A stretch of 64,000 nucleotides of DNA from Algoriphagus alkaliphilus (GTDB lineage Bacteria; Bacteroidota; Bacteroidia; Cytophagales; Cyclobacteriaceae), in contig NZ_FMXE01000026.1 in the NCBI RefSeq assembly GCF_900103735.1, forward strand, positions 1 to 64,000, in the 5' to 3' direction. The translations under genes and the position numbers were made by a program. Below, one piece after another: positions 52,514 through 61,676 of this stretch; position 1 is the stretch's first letter, and every line of letters starts with the position of its first letter. Below the pieces are notes generated by a model, which was not told where the DNA came from, did not search any database, and was given only the letters and a program-made list of their open reading frames with translations.

Positions 52514-55500
52514 ATGACCAATTTAAAAAATTGGAGAAGCTCTTATCTTCTCCTTCTCATCGCACTCACCCTCATTATTTCCTGCGGGAAAAAGGAAAAT
52601 TTCCTTTCCATGACTGATCCAAGACGGGTGGAAATCCTCGTCCTAGGCCATGAAAGTGAACATCACAACTCCGAAAAACTGATGATGTATCTTGGAATTC
52701 CCCTTTTCCAAAAAGGAATCAACCTCACCTACACTACAGATCTTAATGATCTCAACAAGGTGACCTTAAATAATTATGACGGGCTAATGATCTATGCCAA
52801 CCATGAAAAGATCAGTCCTGAACAGGAAAAAGCGCTTAAAGACTATGTTCAAAGCGGTAAGGCACTAATACCGATCCATTCGGCTTCCTTCTGTTTCCAA
52901 AACTCTGACTGGTACATCGGTGCGGTTGGAGGTCAGTTTAGTACCCATGGAACAGGAGATTTTACCGTGGACATTATTGATAGTGCACATCCGGTGATGG
53001 CTGGCTTGGAGGAGTTTGAAACTTGGGATGAAACCTACGTTCATACCAAAGTCAATCCGGATATGCATGTCCTGATGGAAAGGGTCGAAGGCGGCAAAAA
53101 AGAACCTTACACTTGGGTAAGGAATGAAGGCAAAGGGCGTGTGTTCTATACGGCTTACGGCCATAATGAGAAGACATGGGGAAAAAAGGGCTTCCAGGAC
53201 TTGGTGGCAAACGGTATTCTTTGGGCTGTTGGAGATAAGGTGAATGAACTTTTGGCCAAATATGAAATTCCAACACCTGAATTTCAGGATGCCGAAATCC
53301 CAAATTATGAAAAACGGGATCCCGCCCCACGCTATCAGCTTCCTTTGACACCTGAGCAAAGTATGAAGCTGATTCAGGTTCCTGTTGGGTTTGAATTGCA
53401 GCTTTTCGCTGCCGAACCGATGATCATCAATCCGATGGCAATGGCATGGGACGAAAGAGGCAGACTCTATGTCATCGAAACAGTGGATTATCCTAATGAA
53501 GTCCGAAAAGAGGGTGGCAATGACAAAATCAAAATCCTGGAAGATACCAATGGAGACGGCAAGGCTGATAAAGTTACTGTCTTTGCAGATAATCTGAATA
53601 TTCCGACATCCATCATGGCTGTCAATGGCGGCATCGTAATCTCCATGGCACCTGATTTTGTATTCTTAAAAGATACCGATGGCGATGATGTTGCCGATGT
53701 CAGAGAAGTATTGATGACTGGTTGGGGCAAAAGCGATACCCATGCAGGACCTTCCAATTTGAAGTATGGTTTTGACAATAAAATCTGGGGAGTCTTGGGT
53801 TATTCCGGCTTCAATGGAGAAGTAAGTGGAGTAAGACATCAATTTGGTCAGGGTGTTTATCGATTTGATCCTAGCGGTAATAATCTCGAATACCTGGGAA
53901 ATACTTCCAACAATACTTGGGGATTGGGTTTCACCGAAGACTTTGAAACATTTATTTCTACAGCAAACGGTCAGCACAGTGTGTATTTTTCCATGGCAAA
54001 TAACTACCTAAAGCGACCGGTCTTTCAGGGATCTGCCAATACAGTTCATGGCATCGACTCGCATTATGATATGCCTCATCTTACGCCTTTCCTAAGACAG
54101 GTCGATTGGCATGGAAGCTATACCGCTGCTGCAGGACATAATTTCTACACGGCAAGGAGCTTTCCTAAAAACTATTGGAACAAAATCGCCTTTGTGGCAG
54201 AGCCAACAGGACGGGTGCTCCACAATGCGATCATCAATCCGGAAGGATCTGGATTTAAAGAAAAAAATGGATTTAATATTTTGGCGAGTTCCGACGAGTG
54301 GTTCTCCCCTGTTCATGCCGAGGTTGGACCTGACGGAGCGCTTTGGGTTGCAGATTGGTACAACTTTATCATCCAGCATAACCCTACTCCAAGAGGATTC
54401 GAAAACGGTGACGGTAATGCTTACATCAATCCCCTACGTGACAGCAAGCACGGACGTATTTATCGCATGGCATACAAAGGAGGAGATGATTCAGAGACTT
54501 TTGACCTGAAAGATGCCAGTTCCAAAAAGCTAATCTCTGCCTTGAAAAGCGAGAACATGTTTTGGAGATTGACCGCGCAGCGTTTGATTGTAGAGACAAA
54601 AAATAAAGAGGTCCTTCAAGACCTGTATAAAATTATCGGAGATCAAAGTGTGGATGCAGTGGGGCTTAACGGTCCTGCAATCAATGCCCTTTGGACCTTG
54701 CATGGTTTGGGTGAATTGAATGGGACAAACAGGGAAGCGGAGCAAGTGGTAGAAAAAGCACTTCGACACCCCTCCGGTGCGGTAAGGAAAAATGCACTTC
54801 GCGTGATCCCTCGTACTGAGGCTTCGCTGAAAGCTATCATGGCTTCCAATCTCCTGAACGATTCGGATTTACATGCGCGGAAATATGCATTCCTGACTTT
54901 GTCAGAAATGCCTTTCAATGAAGGTGCTGCCAAAGAATTGATCAAGGCAGCCGATGTTCCTGATAATGGAACCGATGCGTATTTGCCTCAGGCGATATTT
55001 GCAGCGGTTTTGGCACACCCAACCGAATTTGCAAAGCGAGACAGCAAGACAGCTCTGCAGTCCGGTGACATTGCCGAATTGTCCTTGGCTGACCGAATCA
55101 GTAGAAGCTTGGTTGCGGAGCAATATCCATTGGATTCCAGAAACTCTATCCTTTTTCCACCTGATGTGGCTGGAAAGGAAATTGCAATTCGAATGATTGC
55201 ATCCAAAGGCAACAATCCACTGGACGGGATTTTGGTAGCACATGGAAATGGTACCAATGGTTACAGCTTATATATCTATGAAGACAAACTTCACTTTGCA
55301 GTAGCTCAGGATGAAAAACTCACGATCATCAGTTCTAAAAAAGGCCTTCCTGAAGAGCAATTCATCATTGATGCAACCCTTGTGGAAGATGGAAGTATGA
55401 CATTGATGATCAATGGGGAGGAAATCGGAAAAGCTAAAACCAAAGGACTTTTCGCCGCAGAACTTACTCCTAGACGAGTTCGTGTCGGTCAAAATGACTC

Positions 55501-56017
55501 AAGAAATCAAGTTGGAAAATATGAAGGGGGCTGGATGTTCTCTGGTAGAATTAGCAACAAATCAACCCTAGCACTGAAAAAACCAGGTTCTGATATTCAA
55601 ATGATGGCTGACGCTGGAGGTGCTACCACCGCGGCAAATGGTACAACTCTGATCAAATTGGGAGTAATCCCCCATGAGATGAAATTCACCTTGGCCACAT
55701 TCACGGTGAAGGCTGGTTCTCAGGTTACGATAGACTTCGAAAATCCTGATTTCATGCAGCATAACTTGGTCATTGGACAAAAAGGATCCATGGAGACCAT
55801 CGGTGAAGCTGCGGATGCTTTGGCCCGTGATCCAAAAGGTGCCGAACAAAATTACGTCCCTAAGATTCCTCAAGTAATAGCTGCTACCCTATTGGTTGAT
55901 CCAGAAGGTCGTGAATCAATCGTATTCACTGCCCCAACCGAACCGGGAGACTATCCATTTGTCTGTACAGTACCGGGCCACTGGAGAATTATGAATGGAA
56001 TCATGAAAGTAGAATAG
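52514..56017 (+). CDS. ThuA - beta-propeller - HEAT - LamG-like - cupredoxin lipoprotein
   Basis: 1167 residues, exported, with a lipobox (ALTLIISCGKK, Cys ~24). In order: ThuA-like domain (~38-240, LVLGHESEHHNSEKLMMYLG); membrane-bound-dehydrogenase/PVC-type beta-propeller (~285-640, FAAEPMIINPMAMAWDERGR, EDTNGDGKADKVTVFADNLN); HEAT-like repeats (~670-840); a LamG-like beta sandwich (~885-1035); and a C-terminal azurin-like cupredoxin with His (MQHNLVIGQ), Cys and His (FVCTVPGHW) and Met ligands for copper. No CxxCH haem-c site is present, unlike many relatives. A periplasmic sugar dehydrogenase passing electrons to its own copper is inferred. Confidence 0.88.
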   Translation: MTNLKNWRSSYLLLLIALTLIISCGKKENFLSMTDPRRVEILVLGHESEHHNSEKLMMYLGIPLFQKGINLTYTTDLNDLNKVTLNNYDGLMIYANHEKISPEQEKALKDYVQSGKALIPIHSASFCFQNSDWYIGAVGGQFSTHGTGDFTVDIIDSAHPVMAGLEEFETWDETYVHTKVNPDMHVLMERVEGGKKEPYTWVRNEGKGRVFYTAYGHNEKTWGKKGFQDLVANGILWAVGDKVNELLAKYEIPTPEFQDAEIPNYEKRDPAPRYQLPLTPEQSMKLIQVPVGFELQLFAAEPMIINPMAMAWDERGRLYVIETVDYPNEVRKEGGNDKIKILEDTNGDGKADKVTVFADNLNIPTSIMAVNGGIVISMAPDFVFLKDTDGDDVADVREVLMTGWGKSDTHAGPSNLKYGFDNKIWGVLGYSGFNGEVSGVRHQFGQGVYRFDPSGNNLEYLGNTSNNTWGLGFTEDFETFISTANGQHSVYFSMANNYLKRPVFQGSANTVHGIDSHYDMPHLTPFLRQVDWHGSYTAAAGHNFYTARSFPKNYWNKIAFVAEPTGRVLHNAIINPEGSGFKEKNGFNILASSDEWFSPVHAEVGPDGALWVADWYNFIIQHNPTPRGFENGDGNAYINPLRDSKHGRIYRMAYKGGDDSETFDLKDASSKKLISALKSENMFWRLTAQRLIVETKNKEVLQDLYKIIGDQSVDAVGLNGPAINALWTLHGLGELNGTNREAEQVVEKALRHPSGAVRKNALRVIPRTEASLKAIMASNLLNDSDLHARKYAFLTLSEMPFNEGAAKELIKAADVPDNGTDAYLPQAIFAAVLAHPTEFAKRDSKTALQSGDIAELSLADRISRSLVAEQYPLDSRNSILFPPDVAGKEIAIRMIASKGNNPLDGILVAHGNGTNGYSLYIYEDKLHFAVAQDEKLTIISSKKGLPEEQFIIDATLVEDGSMTLMINGEEIGKAKTKGLFAAELTPRRVRVGQNDSRNQVGKYEGGWMFSGRISNKSTLALKKPGSDIQMMADAGGATTAANGTTLIKLGVIPHEMKFTLATFTVKAGSQVTIDFENPDFMQHNLVIGQKGSMETIGEAADALARDPKGAEQNYVPKIPQVIAATLLVDPEGRESIVFTAPTEPGDYPFVCTVPGHWRIMNGIMKVE

Positions 56018-56019
56018 GC

Positions 56020-56880
56020 ATGGCGTTGAATGTAACATTTGCAGTCAGCACCTGGCTATGGACTTCGCCTTTCAACAAGGAAACCGTCAAGCTTTTTCCA
56101 AAAATCAAAAGCTACGGATACGATGCAGTGGAGATTCCTGTGGAAGATCCCGCTTTAATTGACATTGATTGGGTAAAGAAAGCACTTGCGGATAATGGGC
56201 TCAGCCCTGTTATCTGCGGCGCTTTCGGTACCAGCCGGGATTTGACCAATGAAGATCCGGCATTTCATCAAACCTGCTTCGATTACCTCGATTCCTGTTT
56301 TGAAATTGCTTCTGAATTGGGAGCAGGTTTTGTGGCCGGACCGATGTATTCGGCGGTAGGAAAAGCCCGTTTGGTCTCAGCCGAACAAAAAAAAATCGAA
56401 TGGAATCGCGCTGTCACCAACCTCCGGAAAGTCTGCCATCGTGCAGGTGAATTTGGATTGGAGATCGCAATAGAAACCCTAAACCGATTTGAAACTGACC
56501 TGATCAACACCTCCGAAGAGTTGATGCAATTGATCACAGATATCAATGAACCTCAGGCTAAGGCAATATTGGATGGATTTCACATGAATATTGAGGAACC
56601 GAGTATCGAGCATGCGATTAAAACTGTCGGAGATAAACTGATTCATGTCCAAGTCTCTGAAAATTACCGAGGCACACCGGGAACAGGCCAAACCAACTGG
56701 GCTGCCTGGAAGCGAGGCTTGGAAGCAATCAACTACCAAGGGGTAATTTCTGTCGAAAGCTTTACTCCCGATGTGAAAGAACTGGCGGGTGCGGTATGCA
56801 TCTGGAAACCATTGGTTCCATCTCAGGACGGCTTTGCCAAAGAAGGACTGGAATTTTTGAGGAAGTGGGCAGCGGAATAG
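56020..56880 (+). CDS. Sugar epimerase/isomerase, D-tagatose 3-epimerase-like
   Basis: 286 residues, TIM-barrel of the xylose-isomerase-like (AP_endonuc_2) superfamily. The metal ligands are positioned as in D-psicose/tagatose 3-epimerases: Glu in LEIAIETLNRFETDLINTS, Asp and His in AILDGFHMNIEE, His in LIHVQVSENYRGTPGTG, and Glu in VISVESFTPD. It starts 2 bp after the cupredoxin fusion gene, so they are one transcription unit; a keto-sugar made by the dehydrogenase may be its substrate (inference). Confidence 0.9.
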   Translation: MALNVTFAVSTWLWTSPFNKETVKLFPKIKSYGYDAVEIPVEDPALIDIDWVKKALADNGLSPVICGAFGTSRDLTNEDPAFHQTCFDYLDSCFEIASELGAGFVAGPMYSAVGKARLVSAEQKKIEWNRAVTNLRKVCHRAGEFGLEIAIETLNRFETDLINTSEELMQLITDINEPQAKAILDGFHMNIEEPSIEHAIKTVGDKLIHVQVSENYRGTPGTGQTNWAAWKRGLEAINYQGVISVESFTPDVKELAGAVCIWKPLVPSQDGFAKEGLEFLRKWAAE

Positions 56881-57010
56881 GAAATAAAAAGTACGAAGTA
56901 CGAAATACGAGATCCTCGCATCCGTCATCGGACTTCGGACGTTTTAACTTCCAAACTTGCTTACCTCCTAACCTCCATACTATTATAAAAACCAAAAACA
57001 CTAAATACCC

Positions 57011-58126
57011 ATGAGTCAAAAACAAATCAACATCGCCATCATTGGACTGGGATTTGGAGCCGAATTTATTCCGATTTACCAAAAGCATCCCTTGGCCAAT
57101 ATGTATGGAATTTGCCAGCGGAATAAAGAAAAGGCAGAAGAAATCGGAAAAGCATTTGGAATCGAAAAGGTGTATACCGACTACGATGAATTACTTAAAG
57201 ACCCCAATGTCGATGCAGTTCACATCAATACGCCAATCCAAAATCACGCTGAGCAATCCTTAAAAGCCCTTCGTGCTGGCAAGCATGTCGCCTGTACCGT
57301 ACCCATGGCTACCACCGTCGAGGAGTGCCGTGCGATCGTCGAAGAAACCGAGCGTACCGGTTTGACATACATGATGATGGAAACGGTGATTTACAGCCGC
57401 GAATTCCTCTTTGTAAAAGAAATGTATGAGAAAGGCGAGCTGGGTAAAATTCAATTTCTTAGAGCTTCTCATCAGCAGGAAATGGCAGGATGGCCAGGCT
57501 ATTGGGAAGGGCTCCCCCCGATGCACTATGCCACCCACTGTGTAGGACCGGTTTTGGCCTTGCCAAAAGGACAGGCAGAATACGTTTCCTGTTTAGGGTC
57601 AGGAAGAATTGATGAAAATCTTATTCCAAAGTACGGTTCTCCTTTTGCGATCGAGACTTGTCACATCAAGCTTAAAGATTCCGATTTGGCGGCTGAGGTT
57701 ACGAGATCTTTATTTAACACGGCAAGGCAGTATCGGGAAAGCTTTGATGTGTATGGCTCTAAAAAGTCATTTGAGTGGACACTGATCGAGCACGAAGATT
57801 CTGTAATCCATACCGGAGAAAGTCCGGAGAAAGTCAAAATCCCGGATTATGCACATTTACTTCCTAAAGAGATCGCTTCTTTTACAACTCAGGGTGTATA
57901 TGACGGTGACGACAATCAGCATTTGTCTTTTATTCAAGGATCCGGCCATGGAGGTTCTCATCCACATCTTGTAAATGAATTTCTCAATGCCCTGATTGAG
58001 AAAAGAGCCCCATATCCGGATGCCAGGCAATCCGCCAATATTACCTGTGTGGGTATTTTGGCTCATGAATCTGCCATGGAGGGCGGAAAAATCAAGTACC
58101 TCCCCGACTTTACAATCAACAAATAA
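57011..58126 (+). CDS. Gfo/Idh/MocA family oxidoreductase
   Basis: 371 residues, no signal peptide, so cytoplasmic. The Rossmann start is INIAIIGLGFGAEFIPIY and the conserved block after it is TPIQNHAEQSLKALRAGKHV. The Lys-Pro motif normally written EKP is replaced by ACTVPMATTVEECR, so the catalytic lysine is absent there, which is unusual and may mean a different substrate or reaction. Third gene of the AraC-linked sugar unit; 130 bp of filler (AGTACGAAGTACG) separates it from the epimerase. Confidence 0.85.
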   Translation: MSQKQINIAIIGLGFGAEFIPIYQKHPLANMYGICQRNKEKAEEIGKAFGIEKVYTDYDELLKDPNVDAVHINTPIQNHAEQSLKALRAGKHVACTVPMATTVEECRAIVEETERTGLTYMMMETVIYSREFLFVKEMYEKGELGKIQFLRASHQQEMAGWPGYWEGLPPMHYATHCVGPVLALPKGQAEYVSCLGSGRIDENLIPKYGSPFAIETCHIKLKDSDLAAEVTRSLFNTARQYRESFDVYGSKKSFEWTLIEHEDSVIHTGESPEKVKIPDYAHLLPKEIASFTTQGVYDGDDNQHLSFIQGSGHGGSHPHLVNEFLNALIEKRAPYPDARQSANITCVGILAHESAMEGGKIKYLPDFTINK

Positions 58127-58138
58127 CAAACAGAAAAG

Positions 58139-58160
58139 GCAGCTGCGAGGCTGCTTTTTT
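58139..58160 (+). terminator. Rho-independent terminator of the sugar operon
   Basis: GCAGC (58139-58143), loop TGCGAG, GCTGC (58150-58154), then TTTTTT. It lies 13 bp after the Gfo/Idh stop. Confidence 0.85.
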
Positions 58161-58219
58161 CATTTTGTGGAGTTTTTAATCGCGAACATGAAGAAAAGCC
58201 AAGGTTTTTAGCCTTCGGC

Positions 58220-58338
58220 TGGTTCAAGTCTTCAGACTTGGACCTTCTATGCTGCAGTCTTCGGACTGCTTTCCTTTCGATTTCAAGCGGCAGTCTGAAG
58301 ACTGATTTAGGTAAGCACAAGTCAAAAGACTTGCGCTA
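58220..58338. repeat. REP-like four-hairpin element, copy B (inverted relative to copy A)
   Basis: On the minus strand it reads TAGCGCAAGTCTTTTGACTT, then hairpins CAGTCTTCAGACTG, GCAGTCCGAAGACTGC and CAAGTCTGAAGACTTG, in the same order and spacing as at 8334-8459. Where the copies differ the stems stay paired. Bases 58379-58461 carry a further GTGAATCTGTGGG/ TGCGCGAATC type of dispersed repeat; no gene lies between 58127 and 58556. Confidence 0.78.
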
Positions 58339-58487
58339 AATGTTTACTTATTTTCAAAACCTCGGGTAGTCTAAGATCAAAAAATAAAAATCCGTGAATT
58401 TCTCTGCGTGAATCTGTGGGAAATAAAAATCTGCGCGAATCAGCTATTTTTTCTGCGGGAGATAATAAAATGGCCCTATAAAAACAG

Positions 58488-58521
58488 AGACCTTCGAGGT
58501 TCTGGAAAACCTCAAAGGTCT
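58488..58521. terminator. Terminator-like hairpin between convergent genes
   Basis: AGACCTTcGAGGTT pairs with AACCTCaAAGGTCT around the loop CTGGAA. No strong T-run follows, so it may be a repeat or a Rho-assisted stop for the exported-protein gene ending at 58557. Confidence 0.5.
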
Positions 58522-58556
58522 AGGTCTTGATACTAAAATCTAGCTACTTGATACTA

Positions 58557-58934
58557 TCACTTCACGCGTTTTCCTTCAGCGTTAAACATATCCATCAAAG
58601 AACCTCTAGATACATCCTCATCCTTTTTCACCAAACTAAGGTAAACATCATAGCCGGTGATGTTAAAGTAGGCAACCAAATTGTCGCCTGTAATTGAGAC
58701 AGAAGTCATTTCCTTTTCTGTACCGGAAGCATCTTCAATGAAATACCCTTTGGTCTTGCCATCTGCGGTCTCAAAGCGCATCGGGATAGTAGCAGTACCC
58801 TGAGGCGTGTCAAATACAGTCACTTCCCATTTTCCCTCATAGTATTCAGGAGAAGGTGTGGTAAAGCTGGAAAGCGCAAAAGTGGCCGATAGTGTGATCA
58901 ATAGGCCAAGGGTGTTGAATAGTAATTTTCTCAT
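58557..58934 (-). CDS. Small exported hypothetical protein
   Basis: 125 residues. A signal peptide (~1-28, LFNTLGLLITLSATFALSSF) precedes a compact beta-rich domain: YYEGKWEVTVFDTPQGTATI, KTKGYFIEDASGTEKEM, ITGDNLVAYFNITGYDVYLS. It ends with DMFNAEGKRVK. The pattern resembles small lipocalin-like extracytoplasmic proteins of Bacteroidota, but I recognise no named family. It stands alone. Confidence 0.7.
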   Translation of the reverse strand: MRKLLFNTLGLLITLSATFALSSFTTPSPEYYEGKWEVTVFDTPQGTATIPMRFETADGKTKGYFIEDASGTEKEMTSVSITGDNLVAYFNITGYDVYLSLVKKDEDVSRGSLMDMFNAEGKRVK

Positions 58935-59232
58935 ATACGAAAGAAGTTAAAATGAAGAACAAAATGTAGAAAAAAATAACCAGAAGCGATACTATAAAGG
59001 AAATATTAAAGGGTAAAATATGATGTATAACGGTAATAATACCCCCTGTGAGTTTAGCAGACGATACCAAGTCAAAGGTCAATACATCTCCATGAGTTCG
59101 AGTTTACCAAGGAGTAAGATGCGCATCAATAAATTCGTCGAAAGGATTACTTCTTGATTTTGCGGAAGGTTCCAAAAATTTATTAGGTGAAAAATGGTCG
59201 GAGTAGCCTTACTTTGAAATTGACAAAAAAGC
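58935..59232. other. 298-bp region without a supported gene
   Basis: AT-rich, with one short plus-strand open frame of ~46 codons (59022-59155, containing AAGGAG before ATGCGC) that has no recognisable product and is within chance expectation. No repeat or hairpin stands out. Confidence 0.5.
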
Positions 59233-59262
59233 AAAAAGGGAAACATTTCTGTTTCCCTTTTT
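59233..59262 (-). terminator. Terminator of the tRNA-Thr gene
   Basis: AAAAAGGGAAACA (59233-59245), loop TTTC, and its perfect complement to 59262 make a 13-bp stem. Read on the minus strand it is directly after the tRNA and followed by TTTTTG and TTTTTT. Confidence 0.85.
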
Positions 59263-59264
59263 TG

Positions 59265-59337
<73 letters not shown>

Positions 59338-59358
59338 TTACTTTTTTTTATTGTGGTG

Positions 59359-59390
59359 CAAATATAGGCCTTCACATGATTTGCTCCAAA
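59359..59390 (-). promoter_or_regulatory. tRNA-Thr promoter (Bacteroidota type)
   Basis: On the minus strand TTTG (59387-59390), a 20-bp spacer and TATATTTG (59359-59366) match the TTTG/TAnnTTTG consensus exactly, placing the transcript start ~15 bp ahead of the tRNA. Confidence 0.75.
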
Positions 59391-59438
59391 CTCATCTCCT
59401 AAGAATTTTCTATCTCTCAGAGTTTGAGCGGGAAAAAT

Positions 59439-61628
59439 TTAGAATTCTTTTAGAATAGTCAATTTCTTCTTCAACTTATCTACTTCCTCTTCGGCTTTTT
59501 GAATCTTTATATCAAACTGATCTTTAAGCTTATCTGCTGTTTTTGATGCCGCAAAGTATTCCAAATTGTTTTTCCAAAGAGTGATGCTGTTTTCCAAATC
59601 GGAAATCTGCTTGCGAATTCCGTGTTCTTTTCTGTTTAACGTTTTTATTGAATTTGGATCTGTCTGAATTCGATTCAGATTTAATCTGAACAAGAAGTCA
59701 TCGTGATCAGATCCGCTAGGATCCAGCTTTTCCAAATATTTATCAACGGCTTCCTTTAATTGAGCCTGTATTTCTTTGATATTTTTCCGAGGAACGAAAC
59801 CTGTTTCGTTGAATTCAGAAACCCAGGTAGAAAGTGTTTCTTCCTGGAAATCTGTACCGGCAACTGCATCCAGAATTTGCTTGATGATATCCTGCTTCTT
59901 TTTGAGATTCTCTTCAAATTCAGAATTCGCCTTCTTGTTGGAGTTTCTTCGATTGTCAAAGAAAGCATCACAGGCAGCTTTGAATTTTTTGTAAAGGCCA
60001 TCTCTGTTTTTCTCCGGAGTCGGACCCAACTTTTTCCATTCCTGCTGCAGCTTCACCAGTTGATTTGCTGTGTTTTGCCAATCTTTATTATCCTTCAAGG
60101 CATCAGCCTGTGCAATAAGTTCTTCGGCTTTCTTCTGATTGGTAGCTCTGATTTCATCCAGTTCTTTGAAAAACAAATTCTTGTTGTGAAAGAAATGCTT
60201 GAATGCAGCCCAAAACGCTTTGTTGATTTCCTTACCGGCTTCTTTGGTAACGGGTCCGATTTTTTCCCAAGCTTTTTGAATTTCGAGAATTTCCTTGGTT
60301 TTGGTATTCCAATCTTTAATTCGGTCTGCTTTGAAATCAGCGAATGTTACCAATTTGGCAATCAGTACTTCTTTTTCGGTTTGATTTTGCTTGAAGACTT
60401 CTTTTTGTCCTTCAAAGAAATCTTTTCTCCGATCGTAGACTGCATCAGATGCCGCTTTAAAACGTTGCCAAAGATTTTCTTGTTCTTCTCTAGGTACAGG
60501 ACCTATGTGCTTAAATTCCTCGTGGAGTTCATTAAGCATACGAATGGCATCTTTAAGATCTTTTACCTCTTTGAGGGAATCAGCCTTTTCACAAAGTTCA
60601 GTTTTACTTTCAAGATTCTTCTTACGATCAAGTTCCTTCAACTCAAAATAGATGCTACGGTTGTCGTAGAATCTGTCCATCAATGCATTAAAACTTGCCC
60701 AGAGATTTCTGTTTTGGGCAGTTGGAACCGGTCCTATCGTCTTCCATTCTTCCTGAATGGATTTGATTGTCCCCATGCTGAGTGTAGTTTCTTCCCCATC
60801 GACGAGGTCACGAAGCCTATTCAGCAATTCAGTCTTGGCGCTAAGATTCTTTTCTTTTTGTCTTTCGGCTTCTTTTCTCAGCGAATTCAACTGATAACGG
60901 AAGTCATTGAAGACTTTTAAAAATTCCCGCTCCTCTTCATGTTGACGGTATTCAAAGTCATCCACATCCCCACCTTCGGCTTTAAACTTATTCAGTGCTT
61001 CTTCTTTGTCTTTTCCGGTTAACTCGTCAAAAGCAGACTTGATTTCGTGTGCAATTTTGTCAAGTTTGAGAATCGGAATATTCTGGATTTTATCTTTAAG
61101 TAACTTTAAAAGCTGAATTTTGGTCAATCCGGAGAGTTCAACGGGGTCATTCGAATGATCTTCCTCCTCTTCACTTTCTGAGGTTTCGGTACCGGGAGAT
61201 TCTTTTTGATCTATTTCATCTGTGACTTCTACTTCCTCAGAGCTGACGGCTTCTTCTTTTTGTTCCTCAGAAGCAATTGAAGCTTTTTTCTCCGAAGAAT
61301 CATCCGTCACGGTGGTGTTTTCAGCATTATCTACAGCAATCGGCTCTGATTCAATCTCAACAGAGTCTTGAGGATTATCTAGAATAGGTTCAACCTCAGC
61401 GGCTGGCAGTTCCATTTCGATGTTGTCTTTGGCTTCAGCAGATTGGGTTTCAATGTTAGATTCAGCTTCTACGGAAACAGTATCTTCCAGTACAATTTCT
61501 TCCTTGGCTTCAGCGGCATCCACTTCTGATTGCTTAACTTGATCTTCTTTATCGATACCCTTTGCTTCATCCAAAGAAGCTTGAGTCACCTTGTCTTTAT
61601 CAGACAATTCGTTACTTTTCTCAGTCAT
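59439..61628 (-). CDS. DUF349 repeat protein with acidic N-terminal tail
   Basis: 729 residues from the ATG at 61628. An earlier TTG at 61661 would fall on the -7-like TACTTTTG (61659-61666), so the ATG is preferred. Residues 1-180 are acidic and low in complexity (Glu/Ser/Thr/Val-rich), probably disordered. Then at least five DUF349-type modules follow, recognised by W-x-x-I/L-GPVP: WKTIGPVPTAQNRNLWASF, FKHIGPVPREEQENLWQRF, WEKIGPVTKEAGKEINKAF, WKKLGPTPEKNRDGLYKKF and FNETGFVPRKN. DUF349 proteins are large helical proteins of unknown role; some actinobacterial members have been linked to stress responses. Confidence 0.85.
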   Translation of the reverse strand: MTEKSNELSDKDKVTQASLDEAKGIDKEDQVKQSEVDAAEAKEEIVLEDTVSVEAESNIETQSAEAKDNIEMELPAAEVEPILDNPQDSVEIESEPIAVDNAENTTVTDDSSEKKASIASEEQKEEAVSSEEVEVTDEIDQKESPGTETSESEEEEDHSNDPVELSGLTKIQLLKLLKDKIQNIPILKLDKIAHEIKSAFDELTGKDKEEALNKFKAEGGDVDDFEYRQHEEEREFLKVFNDFRYQLNSLRKEAERQKEKNLSAKTELLNRLRDLVDGEETTLSMGTIKSIQEEWKTIGPVPTAQNRNLWASFNALMDRFYDNRSIYFELKELDRKKNLESKTELCEKADSLKEVKDLKDAIRMLNELHEEFKHIGPVPREEQENLWQRFKAASDAVYDRRKDFFEGQKEVFKQNQTEKEVLIAKLVTFADFKADRIKDWNTKTKEILEIQKAWEKIGPVTKEAGKEINKAFWAAFKHFFHNKNLFFKELDEIRATNQKKAEELIAQADALKDNKDWQNTANQLVKLQQEWKKLGPTPEKNRDGLYKKFKAACDAFFDNRRNSNKKANSEFEENLKKKQDIIKQILDAVAGTDFQEETLSTWVSEFNETGFVPRKNIKEIQAQLKEAVDKYLEKLDPSGSDHDDFLFRLNLNRIQTDPNSIKTLNRKEHGIRKQISDLENSITLWKNNLEYFAASKTADKLKDQFDIKIQKAEEEVDKLKKKLTILKEF

Positions 61629-61676
61629 AAAAACACTACTATTTCGAGGCAATATGGGCAAAAGTAGGCATTTTGC

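Noticed and set aside
52514..56017. Haem c-binding membrane dehydrogenase
   Set aside because: No CxxCH motif in the protein; the electron site seems to be a cupredoxin.
59022..59155. Small plus-strand frame with AAGGAG before ATGCGC
   Set aside because: About 46 codons, no recognisable product, within chance expectation.
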